Part shown: positions 1 to 10,497 of the stretch, piece by piece
Numbering within the stretch: position 1 is the stretch's first letter
How the letters are laid out: the number at the start of each line of letters is the position of its first letter
Assembly (NCBI GenBank): GCA_004352715.1
Contig: SCFE01000012.1
Coordinates: 2,099,298-2,163,297, forward strand
Length of the DNA: 64,000 nt
From: Hofstenia miamia
Taxonomy: Eukaryota > Xenacoelomorpha > Acoela
Direction of reading: 5' to 3'
Notes under the pieces: model-generated
Seen by the model: the letters and a program-made list of their open reading frames with translations, nothing else
What the model was told of the DNA's origin: nothing
The model's database searches: none
Made by a program: the position numbers and the translations under genes

Positions 1-231
1 NNNNNNNNNNNNNNNNNNNNNNNNNNNNNNNNNNNNNNNNNNNNNNNNNNNNNNNNNNNNNNNNNNNNNNNNNNNNNNNNNNNNNNNNNNNNNNNNNNNN
101 NNNNNNNNNNNNNNNNNNNNNNNNNNNNNNNNNNNNNNNNNNNNNNNNNNNNNNNNNNNNNNNNNNNNNNNNNNNNNNNNNNNNNNNNNNNNNNNNNNNN
201 NNNNNNNNNNNNNNNNNNNNNNNNNNNNNNN
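1..231. other. Scaffold gap
   Basis: Run of N only; no sequence to interpret. Confidence 0.99.
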
Positions 232-299
232 AAAATTTTTAAACCTTTCAGACATAATTGACGAAAACGTTATCTAGAATACAAGCAACTTTACAAAAA

Positions 300-330
<31 letters not shown>

Positions 331-734
331 TCCAATTTTAAGTATATAAAATTAACTGTTATATTAAAATAAATGCACAATTTTTTTTTATGACACTTCA
401 ATATTTACATCTTAATAATGAAAAAAGCTAATTTCAGCTTCAAGTCAATAATGTGTGAGACTTTCAAAAATAGATTTAAGAAGTGGCAAAATACATTATT
501 GCATTAATGGCATACTTGGCATACTCAATAAAGTAATCAAATGCTTTTAGCATTAGGGCTAGTCTCTGATCAAAACTAGTGCTAGTAGCAAACACTTTAC
601 AAAGTCATCACCCCCATTTTCATTATAGTAAATTTTAGGTGAAATTTTCTTCAGCCAATCTCATTTTCCTTGCAAGCCAATCAGAATTAAGCAAAGTTGG
701 AATAGAATCTAGCCAGGGCTATCAATTTTCTTAA
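232..734. other. Non-coding AT-rich stretch with TA microsatellite
   Basis: I see no coding signal here. A short (TA)n tract lies at about 305-330. The rest is AT-rich sequence without long open frames. Confidence 0.6.
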
Positions 735-1240
735 ATTACTGTATTTACCCGTTTATAAGCCGCACCCTGAGTGTGCTTTTTAAGTTTTTTCAGCAGTATA
801 AAAACATATTTATTTACATTATTCATATATTTTTTACAATTTTGAAGAAAAGAAACCTGCCTTTCCGCTATTTTTAGCCTATCTTAATACATTAAGTAAA
901 ACTATAAAGTTTATAGATTTGCTTAAATATACTGTTATATATTGACATTTTTTAGTTAAGGATAATTATTTTTACATGACTTCGTGGTTTTATATTTTAT
1001 ATTGCTTAAATATATACCGCGTGCTATTGCGTGTTACCGCGTGCTGCAAATATGCTGAATTATGATAAGTTATCAGTCTATATCGATTATATTTTAAACT
1101 TTTTGAGTATTTTATCGTATTTCTTATCGTTTATTTTGTTCGCGTGTCGCTATTCTACAAGTTCGCCTGCGGGGCGAACTGCTTTGAGAGCAAATTTTCG
1201 TGGAAAATGGTGCGGCTTATACACGGGTAAACACGGTAAT
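735..1240. mobile_element. MITE with 32-bp terminal inverted repeats
   Basis: The left end (735-766) reads attactgtatttacccg and continues to ataagccgcacc. The right end (1209-1240) is its reverse complement with about four mismatches (ggtgcggcttatacac and on to ggtaat). The roughly 440 bp between has no transposase; the short open frame at 1031-1270 is not protein-like. A TA flanks the conserved CTGTATTTACCC / CCGTGTTTACCC core on both sides, which would fit a TA target duplication as made by Tc1/mariner-type transposases. The mobilising family is inferred, not shown. Confidence 0.65.
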
Positions 1241-1759
1241 CTTTTTCGTTTTGCTTATATGATAATTTAGCTGAATGCATGTTGTTTTTCTATCTTTGGG
1301 GTTCATTTAATAGTCACACACCAAATTTAGGCTCAAGGGAAGCAATTCTACAAAAATATATAAAAATTTGGTTTTATTGCTATTTCAACAGTTACGTTTT
1401 CGAAATAATTTTTACATTTTCAAAAAATTTGGGCGTTACTCAACATCTGATATTATTTTCATGTTGATTTTGGCAATTCTTCCAAGTGAGAATGAAGGCT
1501 GCTTCCTGCCATGTCAACAATTTTGGCCAGTTTTATCATGAGTGTCGGTAAACAACATGCTTAAACCATTTCTGATGTCAAAATTCGGACAATTCAGTCT
1601 TCTTTCAAAATAATACGTAGTGCCCACCCCTCCCCCCTCCCATTTCTCCCTATATACTTAGCGTTCATATATATTTGACAACCTTTAGCAGAGCGCCCAT
1701 ATACTACTACAACTAAAAGACAATTAAATACATATTACAATTAATGAAGAATGTAAAGT
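1241..1759. other. Intergenic, nothing recognised
   Basis: AT-rich, with short open frames that have no recognisable domain. It may include the 3' untranslated tail of the antisense retroelement that follows. Confidence 0.5.
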
Positions 1760-3060
1760 TACGTAAACATATTATGTTTCCTGTCGTATGAATCTAGGAA
1801 AAAATTCCAAAATACATCTTTAATTCTGTTTTTAAAATAGAAGGTTTCTCATAAATGTCAATATGTTTCCAGTTTAGTTAATCGATTTGTTAGTCTCGAC
1901 ACCCGGTTGAAATAATATTCATCTGTATTTTTGGTGTTTGTTCTTGGGACGTTGAAGCAATTTGTGGAACTTTCTCTGAGATTGTGTGAATTTTCACCAT
2001 ACATTGAAAGGAATTAGTAGTAATCAATGTCGTAGTAATCATTAACTAATTTATTAAGAAAATTAATATCTTCGAATTGTAGATACAGAGAAAAAGGTAA
2101 GGGACCAATGAATTTCAAGCGCTCAGTATGTAATACCTTTTCTATTAAAAAATCAATTGACTGACACGGCTTTGAAATAAATCGAGTGCATTGATATTTG
2201 AGGCATTCGCATGCCAGGTAATGGAACCATACAACAATATGAGTAAGATGTAAAGCTTATATATGTTTAATTTGCATGAGAGATTTAAATTTTTTGGTGA
2301 ATTCCTTTTTATCATAATAAATCGGTTGTGTGCGGCGCAGATCGTTGTATTGATATGGTGCTTCCTGCTTAAGTTAGATGTGAAGAAAATTCCAAGGTCT
2401 TTGATTGGGTCTGAAGTGAACGCTATATCTGTTAACCCAAAAACACAAATTGGAGAATGCGATACACTATAATTTCTTTGAGTGAAGACAACAAGCTCTG
2501 TTTTGGATTTGTTAAAATCCAATTTTGCAGTTTTAACGGACAAATATTAGAAATTTTGGTATCGTCTGCATACATAAAGAGCAGGGAAAATACGTCATCG
2601 TTAATAAATACAATGAAAAATAAGGGCCCAAGAATAGATCCTTGTGGGATGCCCTTGTAACTTCTAAATAACTGGAACTTTCACCATCAATTAATGGCTG
2701 GTGAGTTATGATTTTGTTAATTGCAGATTTCCACAAATACCAATATTATGATCGACACACTCAAATGCTTTCGCAAAATTGAGGTAAACAGCATATATGT
2801 CGATATGTTTGTCAATGTTCTTATATAATATAAGACAGGTGAAGAAGCATTTGGATAACGGTTGACTTCTTTTTCATAAAACCATGTTGATTTTGACAAA
2901 TATTCTGTGAAATAAATTTGTACAAGTGATTAAAAATAATTTTTTCCATGCATAAAGAAAATTTTGATAGACTGTCAATGGGGCGGTAGCTGCAAACGTC
3001 GTTTTTATCACCTTTCTTGAATAAGGGTTTAACATCAGTTAATTTATACAAAATAATGGA
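1760..3060 (-). pseudogene. Non-LTR retrotransposon RT, Jockey-like, degraded
   Basis: Read on the minus strand from 3060 down, fragments in different frames follow the order of a non-LTR reverse transcriptase. PLFKKGDKND with CSYRPI (fingers) is followed by QHGF, then GIPQGSILGPLFF and the active-site motif YADDTKI near 2550-2660. Next come a thumb region (2145-2543, DLGIFFTSNLS ... HINTTI) and a C-terminal tail ending in SRLTNRLT and FKNRIKDVFW near 1790-1900. Stops and frame changes between blocks make it inactive. The endonuclease and ORF1 are absent, so it is 5' truncated near 3060. The diverged thumb and tail separate it from the CR1-like copies at 8.6-16 kb. The clade assignment is tentative. 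Confidence 0.75.
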
Positions 3061-6000
3061 ATCAAATCAAATAATTGAGTGCATTCTCTGCAAGTGTAGA
3101 CCAACAAATGAGTTTAAATTTCTATTGGGTTGTAATATACAATTCTCCAACTGATAAGAAAGAAGAATTGTTGCTGACTGCAACAATGGAGGATTTCAAC
3201 ATTGATGCTTTGATATCTTCAACAATGACGTATATTTGCAATATATATCTACGAACGATTTCCGTTTTCGAATAAATGAAATCACAAGGACACAAATTAA
3301 TCGAAAATGTTATTTAAAACGGAGCTCTTAACATATTTATCATACACTTAGTCACACTTTTTCTTGTACACGTGTAGGTTTTGAAACAACACAGAAAATG
3401 TGTGTTTTTGTGTAATTTTCAAGGACACTCTTGAGTTGCGTGCTCTTCAGGTTTTACTTCACAATTCTCAAATATTTGTTTAACTTGTTTAGGTGTTTGT
3501 GTTGCTTGTAGCAAATTCTAACAACACTTTTCATGAAGTAAGTTATTTTGACTTATTTATTAGTGGTAATGTTGAATCGTTTTCCATCATAATTCCAAAA
3601 ACTCATTTGCACTTTTCTCCCTTTCATTGATGACATCAGCTTTATAGTCATTTTCTGTTTTATTCTCATTTACAGAATGAGCAACTTCTTTTGCTTCATC
3701 AATCATTTCTAACATAAACCGAATTGCGAAAATTGAAATTAATAAATTTACAAATTAACCTAATGATAAACAAGCTAATAAATATCAGATCGTAAATACA
3801 ATAGATAGCACTTTAGTATACATGTAACTCTCGTAAAACTTAGTCAAGAAATCTTAATGTAACAATAAATTGAATTTGCATTGAGGTTTTATAGATCACA
3901 TGGTACGTTACTAAGGATTAATTGTGATTATGGGAAATAAGACAACTGTGAGATTATCTATCCAAAATATGTTAACAAATGACATCAATTTTTATTCAGT
4001 GGCTGAAGATATTCCTACAATACAAAGTCTTTTGCCATTGGTAATCATCCTGAATCTTTGACTCTATGCCCTATTTCAAGAGTTGCAAAATATTGTAAAT
4101 CCAATATAATTATGAAAGCTGTATTACTGAATTTTAGCATTCAAGCATCTCTTTTTCATGATTTGAGAATAACCAAAATAATATCTGTTTGTAAAATTGC
4201 AAACCAATCTCATTATTGTCAACTTTTGGAAAAATATTTAAATTCATGAATAAATATAATCCCAATTTCTGATGCTACAAATATTCAAGTAACTTCCACT
4301 TGCAGAAACATACAAGATACGGGTTTACAATATAATCTCGATATTCTACTAGGTTAGCTCGGTTTTAATCGTCTCTCTTTTAATTGTCTCAAAAGTATGT
4401 GATATTTTGATGAAAACATGACACTTCGTAGCTAACCATGTTACATTACAATTTTATGAATTATGCCTAATGCCAATAGCTCTGTACAGTATATTGAACT
4501 ATGGTGGTACCTCATACAATACATTGGTGTTTATTTTACACATTCAAAAGAAAATAATAACCATAAACTTCAAATATTCTCCTTACTCAATTAAACAGTC
4601 GTTTATACAAGCAAATTTGAGCACTATTTATGAAATATACATTTGCGAACTCCTAATGTACGTAATAAAGTTTCAGCGATAAGAATATCCAATAAAACTT
4701 GATGACTTTGTAAAATATATAATTCTTTCAGCGCGAGAATCCGAGAAAAATAGAAAGCTGCTTAAGTTCTATACTCAGAATAGTTAATTAATGAAAATAT
4801 TATTCCACGACCGGAAAACCAATGCAATAACCTATTAAAAGGGTTAAATGTCATTCTTAGTTTTTTTATATTGTTTTAAAAACTGTGACATTTGCTGTTA
4901 GATGCATTTCTTAATTTGTCGTTTTTCAATGAATGAATTATCAAGTACAGTAGTGCAAAATATAGAGTTATCTTCTTATTTATTCCTAATATTTCCCATG
5001 ATTTAAGACTTTATCGTATGTTTCATGGCATTTAGGGTGTACATTATTTTTACTTTTTTAGTATTTGAGCTACTCTTTATTACAGTAATATAATGGATGA
5101 AAAATTTTGCGTAACTAAGTTTATATTATATAAATAATTCTTATGAAATTGACATAAATTCTATTTGTCATACCTAACCCTAACCATTAGTAACTCAAAA
5201 ATTAACATTCGAATGCGATTTTGTATTTATTGAGAAATTTCATCTTCTCTGCTTTTGATTATCGAAAAGATGCTTAACAATGCTGTCAGTGCATCTATGG
5301 TCGAATCGTGTCTGCAAATGAAAGCATTCAAAAACTGATTCCCAAATATATTGTTTATTATTATCCCGCAAACATGTTGTGTTTAGAGTGATCGAAATTT
5401 AGCGATAGAATTCAAGTCTCATAGTTCAGTTTTGGTTAAAAAACGGATTTTGACAAAAGATTCATCAGGCGTAGACAATTGTTTGTAGTTTAAAACGACA
5501 TTAAGCGTCAAATATACAATTGCATTGACATGGCGCTTAAAAACATAATAATAAAGCATCACGAAGAATTGCTTTTGCAGATTATAATATCACTTTCTTT
5601 TGCCTAATGCAGTGTTGTAGAAATCAGGTTCATTTCTTTGTTTTTATAAGAAATGCATTTCATAATTCTGTGAACTACAGGTTTTTTCGGTCAATTTAGT
5701 CCAAAGCATTATCATCCGACCTGTCGTTTTATTGATCTTAGCCAAATGTTTACTAGTGTTTATCATTGTGTGTTTTTTCCATGCTTCATCTTAAGTATTT
5801 ATTATAGAAGAGTTGATTACTAAATATTTGAAACAAGTCTGAAATAGTTATCTTATCAATGTTGTTTTTAAAAAAAATTTTTTTGCTAAACAACGTTTTA
5901 CTTATTGTATTATTACGAGCGTAATATTTGCTTCTGGTTTAAATACCAATCTTTTCTGTTGCAATTAATTCAATGAGTAATGCAAATACCTTTGACATTT

Positions 6001-6356
6001 TGGGAGAAAAGGTAAAGTATTGAAACATTAGTTGTTTCAAGCAGCGTAGCCTTACAGAAATTCAAGCAAGCAAGTTTTTAGGCGTTTAGACAAAAGATCT
6101 TAATTGTGGAAAACAATGGTATAAAGAAACGAATACTTGTTATTATTTAACTTATACTTTGATTTGTTTTTGTCCATCTCCAACGCTGTTGTGTTGCAAA
6201 CCATTCCATTTTGTCATACAGAATGCAAGATTAAATATGTGTTTTTCCTGATTTTAACGTACTGTTATCGTATCAATTTTTAAGATCAAAGCTTAAAGGT
6301 TCTTGGAATCTAATTCTCGTTTGACATTTCTGTAATTATTTCAATGTTTTAGAAAT
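3061..6356. other. Long intergenic / 5' flank, no gene recognised
   Basis: About 3.3 kb of AT-rich DNA. Its short open frames (for example 4058-4249 and 4470-4682) have no domain signature or codon pattern of a real gene. It probably holds the promoter and any non-coding first exon of the ankyrin gene downstream, but I cannot place either. Confidence 0.5.
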
Positions 6357-8047
6357 ATGGAGTGGGAAGGTTGCTCGGATATCACACCATATAAACCAGA
6401 AGCAGCTGAATCTATGAATTTATTAATAAAAAGAATTAAAGAAATTGATGATGATGAAAGTCTCTGGATGAATTTAGAAATTTACGAATTTAAAGTTAAT
6501 AGGTGGGAATTACTAAATGAAAATGAGCCAACTAAATATTGGGCACCACTTCATTACGCAGCCAGCAGAGGTGTTACTGTCAAAGTGGGTCTGTTTAGCG
6601 TTGTCTAAAAATGTTTTTTTAACAATTAGTAATAAAACTATGTGCGCTTAAGATATTTGCGAGGTGTAGATAAATTGCCTGGATTTGAATTTTTTACCAA
6701 TCGCACTAGCATCGAAGTTGTTGAAAAGCACAGCAACTCGATATGATTTTGCACCACTGAAAATGTTGCCATCTAATAAATTTAGAGTTAAGCTGGAGTT
6801 ATGTGCTTATATTTTGAAATATTTATAGAGATATTTAAGAAAAAAGTATACTTAATGATTTGTGTGATTCTAGGTACTAAATGATGATTTTATTTTAAAA
6901 ATTATCATTGAATTGCTTCAACAGAATATTTTTTAATTTGCAATGTAGGGGGATTCATATACTATGTCCAGTCTCATCTTGTCAACTCCAAAGTTCCATG
7001 TATATATATATAATATTTTCATACCTAAAATGTTTTTAATTAATAATTACATAATATATAAAAATGGAGATAGTTTTTTAAATCACTATTGTTGCATTTA
7101 TTTGTTGAAATTTATTTATATAATTTTAATCTTTTGCCTTTACTTTAAAAACTAGTTTTGTATGCCATGCTTAAATAAGTCAGTAATATATTATTTTGTT
7201 CTTTAGATAAGTTAGTACGAAAACAGGCTACTTAGTTCTTAGGAAGAAAATATAATTGCGTTAAACAAATAAAAGTTTTCTATTTTTACTGTTACTCCCG
7301 CATTGTTTACGCGAACGTTATTATATTTAGTATGAAGATAGGGTTTGTGTAAAAACGTGGCCATGTGGAAAATTTGAATTTCTATATATATATATATATA
7401 TATATAATCCGTTTTTCAGATTTTGCTTAATTTCTTAATTAAATTAATATTTCAAATATTATTTTAGGTTATTGAAAAGCTCTTGGCTAAATCTGCTTGG
7501 CGCTCTCTTAAAGATGCTGATGGTAATACTCCTCTGGATTTAGCTATGCATTCAAACCACTCTCACCTTTATGAAGTTCTTAGGCCTCAATTTCCCATTA
7601 AGTTTAATGACGAATATATTGACGACGTTGAGAAGCACTTTCACGAGTTAATTAATGACAGAGCAAGTGCATTAGTAAAAAAACATAAGCTAAGACTACC
7701 ACAGTTGAGACCTCTTTTGGAAAATCCTTTCGAAAGAACGTAAGTAATTTACAATCCAGTTATTACATGGATTTGTCAATATTTGTTTTAAACAAAGTTG
7801 AATTACATTTACCCCAAAATGCACCAACAGCTAATCACCTATTTCAAATTTCACATGTTATATATTTAGAGGATTTCCTGTTCCTGGAATGTATGGGGGA
7901 TTTAACTATGGGTTCGACATTGATGAAAAATCCAAAGAAATTAAATGTTTGAAAGTTGATAGTTGGTGTCGCGTTGTTGGGGGCTCTGGCCAAACGCATC
8001 ACGTAACAAATGAAGGCTACACTTTAGTAGCACAAGGATTTGATTAG
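6357..8047 (+). CDS. Ankyrin-repeat protein, three coding exons, 225 aa
   Basis: Coding exons are 6357-6584, 7468-7739 and 7870-8047 (228+272+178 = 678 nt). Splice sites are canonical: donor AAA|GTGGGT, acceptor TTTTAG|GTT, donor AAC|GTAAGT, acceptor TTTAG|AGG. Joining them keeps one open frame to TAG at 8045. Exon 1 gives an acidic/helical N-terminus, then PLHYAA, the start of an ankyrin repeat. Exon 2 continues it (VIEKLL) and adds a second repeat (DADGNTPLDLA, then a helix ending in EVLRPQF), followed by a charged helix. Exon 3 supplies a compact tail with GMYGGF, SWCRVVGGSGQTHH and LVAQGF. Ankyrin repeats are protein-binding scaffolds; I do not recognise the C-terminal module. The ATG was chosen because an acceptor-like TTTTAG sits just 5 nt upstream, so the true 5' end is probably in an upstream exon or a spliced leader. 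No stop or frameshift was seen; it looks functional. Confidence 0.85.
7383..7406. repeat. (TA)n microsatellite in intron 1
   Basis: Uninterrupted TA dinucleotides inside the first coding intron of the ankyrin gene, about 60 bp before the exon 2 acceptor. Confidence 0.95.
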
Positions 8048-8649
8048 AAGCCTAGTCTCAATCAGATTGCTTTATTGGGCTTCCGAAAGTAGAATTTTTA
8101 ATTTTGATGTATATTTCTATAATTTTATTAAAAGATGATAGTGTTGTAAATAATTTTGTACTACTGATTTTAGGAAATGATTGCGTTGTAAATGATTTTA
8201 CTAATGATTACAAATTTAACGGAATTTTACTTGTTTGCTTATTTATTGCGTTTTAGTACAACTTATGTGATATACGATATGAATCCAATTGAAATTATTG
8301 CATTGCTTTTAAAAGCCCTGTTTGGTTTTCAATGAATATCCAAAAGGCGAGGTTTTTCAGCAATGCTATTACTGGAGAAAACATGCTCATCAGAAAATGA
8401 CAGGTTGTACCAGCAATCATCATCCAAGCACTAGTTGCCCGTTCGTGCAGTGCTTTAAAGTAGAGTTTTAATTACTGCGTATTAATTTGCACAAGTAACT
8501 TTTTATTTTTTGTTGTTTAAAACTTATGCAATTGAAAAATATGGTTTTTTTAGTATTTAGACAGTTTTTGTAGATTGTAATTGTTTGTGATCATTGACAT
8601 GTTAACATCATATAAGGAAATCAAGCAATAATTATTCACTTTCTCAATA
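8048..8649. other. 3' flank of ankyrin gene
   Basis: AT-rich, no gene. An ATTAAA hexamer near 8126, about 80 bp past the stop, is a plausible polyadenylation signal. No other structure was recognised. Confidence 0.45.
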
Positions 8650-9870
8650 TCAAAATCTTTCATCCCCAACAAAAAATAGCGAATTTATTAACAATTTATT
8701 CAGCAGAAAAGTGAAAAAACACATATACAATTCACATAAACCAAAAAAGAAATCTTCCAGTCTTTGGATAAATTACTATAGTACTATTTTAATATCGACT
8801 TATAGTATAGTCATTGTTATAAAATTTGTATCCTAACCATGGTTTACCAGATATATATTTTTGCTTAAGGAAGATTTTTAAATGCTTTTTAAAAGTTTTC
8901 AATATTTTTAAATTCTTTAGGTAGCGAATTCCTAATAGCACGTGGTGGTAACTGCCTAATTACTAGTGTCATACTTTTTATATCTACAGCTAATTCTTTA
9001 GCTATTAAATTGATGTGGGAGTTGGATTTTAACTTTGAGCCAATAGCTACTCTTAGATACTTGAAAGATAGGAACATTAATATTATTCACATTTAAAGTC
9101 ACTGCAAAAACATCGTAATTGCTTTTACTCGGCTGTAAAATACAAAATTACGTCTTAGCTTCATTGATATTCAACTTGTGCATACAAAAGTATTTTGACA
9201 ATTTGTTACAATTCAATTCTATAGATTTTGCTGCGACCTACATCGATGAATTATCGTTGAAAATACAGGTGTCATCAGCATATTGGATTAAATTGCAATT
9301 AGTTATAGAATGCATGTCATGTACATAAATACTAAAAAGAAGAGAACTTAGAATCTTACCTTGAGGCACCCCATTGTAAACCGATAACCATTCTGAAAAA
9401 CTCATTTACTTTAACTCGTTGGAATCTTTGATTGAGATAATGAGTTTTCAATTGCTTACTACTATTAGAAATTCCTAAGTCAGATAGTTTTTCAATTAGT
9501 ATATTATGATTAATCAAATCAAAGGCTTTTTAAAGTTCTAAGCAAGCTATGGCTACAAATTTATTAGAATCGAGTGATGCTCTCCAAGTTTCAGTAGAAT
9601 TTAATAGTGCATCAGTTGTTGAGAAATTTTTGCGATATCCAAATTGCGTGTTTGATAATGAATTATACTTATTTAAATGTTCAGTTATTTGATTATGTAA
9701 TAATCTTTCGAATATTTTGCTTATTGGAGAAGTAATTGAGATTGGTTGATAGTTAGTGGCAATTGATGGATCATTTTTCTTTAAAATAGGAGTAATGTGA
9801 GCAATTTTTAAATTATCCGGGAAGTAATTTTATTTTATGCATTCATTAAAGATAAAATTTCAGGGCTATT
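8650..9870 (-). pseudogene. CR1-like retrotransposon RT fragment
   Basis: On the minus strand from 9870, a degraded reverse transcriptase reads HITPILKKNDPS, then QPISITSPISKIFERLL and QFGYRK (about 9640-9830). AFDLINHNIL follows, and a palm region with damaged frames lies around 9260-9400. After a stretch of frame breaks the C-terminal tail resumes (8889-9077): FKYLRVAIGSKL, then RNSLPKEFKNIENF and a tail ending in GYKFYNND near 8800-8830. The wording of the blocks matches the other CR1-like copies in this window (ISKIFERLL, NYL.NRKQRVKL). Part of the RT palm-thumb boundary seems lost. Inactive. Confidence 0.75.
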
Positions 9871-10084
9871 CAATGATGTCTGCGGTAATTTTAAGGGCCC
9901 TTGAGGTTGAGGTTTTAGGCTTATTGATTGACTTAATAATTTCATAACAAGTTCATAATAATTTTGCGTAAAACGTTTTCGTACTTAACGATGGGGCCAT
10001 TGTATTTTCATAGGTTAACAAAAGTCTTATTTAATTTAATTCATTATTTAATTTATTTTTATTCATTGAAGCAATTAACTTAAT
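9871..10084. other. Antisense upstream remnant of the CR1-like copy
   Basis: AT-rich; probably the further upstream part of the same antisense element, but no confident protein match can be read. Confidence 0.35.
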
Positions 10085-10190
10085 TTCTCAAAAACTTCCA
10101 ACTAATGGAACATTTGAATTGCTTCATACTCTAGTATTAAGTCATTTCAAATATGTCAACATACTCTACACAGAAGATAAGGAAGAAGAA
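10085..10190 (+). pseudogene. Short sense CR1-like RT thumb fragment
   Basis: Reads LPTNGTFELLHTLVLSHFKY then NILYT on the plus strand. This is the same block found as LILSHFNYGNILYT at about 22000 in the larger sense copy. Only about 100 bp remain, abutting the antisense 3' tail that starts at about 10190. Confidence 0.5.
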
Positions 10191-10497
10191 ATGTCTATAT
10201 TTAGAGTTGATTTGTACAATGTAAAATACTGTTTAAAACTCTAGAGTAAAAAACTATACAAGTACAAAAACAAATAAACATGTACACAAATGAATATTTA
10301 CAAAGGCAATTATAACTAATGGTCTGGACTATGGCGAATTTATATGCGGTCAATTGAATAGTCAGTATTATAAAATTTAAAAGCTCACCATTTGTATTCA
10401 AGTCTTTCCTTTGTATAACTATGGAAGTGTTTATTTAATTTGTCTTTGAATACTCTTGTTTTATTGATTTGTTTTATAGATTTGGGTATAGTATTCC
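10190..10497 (-). pseudogene. CR1-like element 3' end, copy a
   Basis: Antisense copy of the element's last about 300 bp. The tail (tctatatttagagttg, reverse of the 3' end seen at 22640-22670), the 3' UTR and the start of the C-terminal coding block are alignable with 10498-10750. It ends near 10497, where a second, longer copy begins again from its own 3' UTR, giving a head-to-tail arrangement of two antisense copies. Confidence 0.65.

Noticed and set aside
1031-1270. 79-codon open frame
   Set aside because: Lies within the MITE and runs into its inverted terminus; no domain and low-complexity hydrophobic composition.
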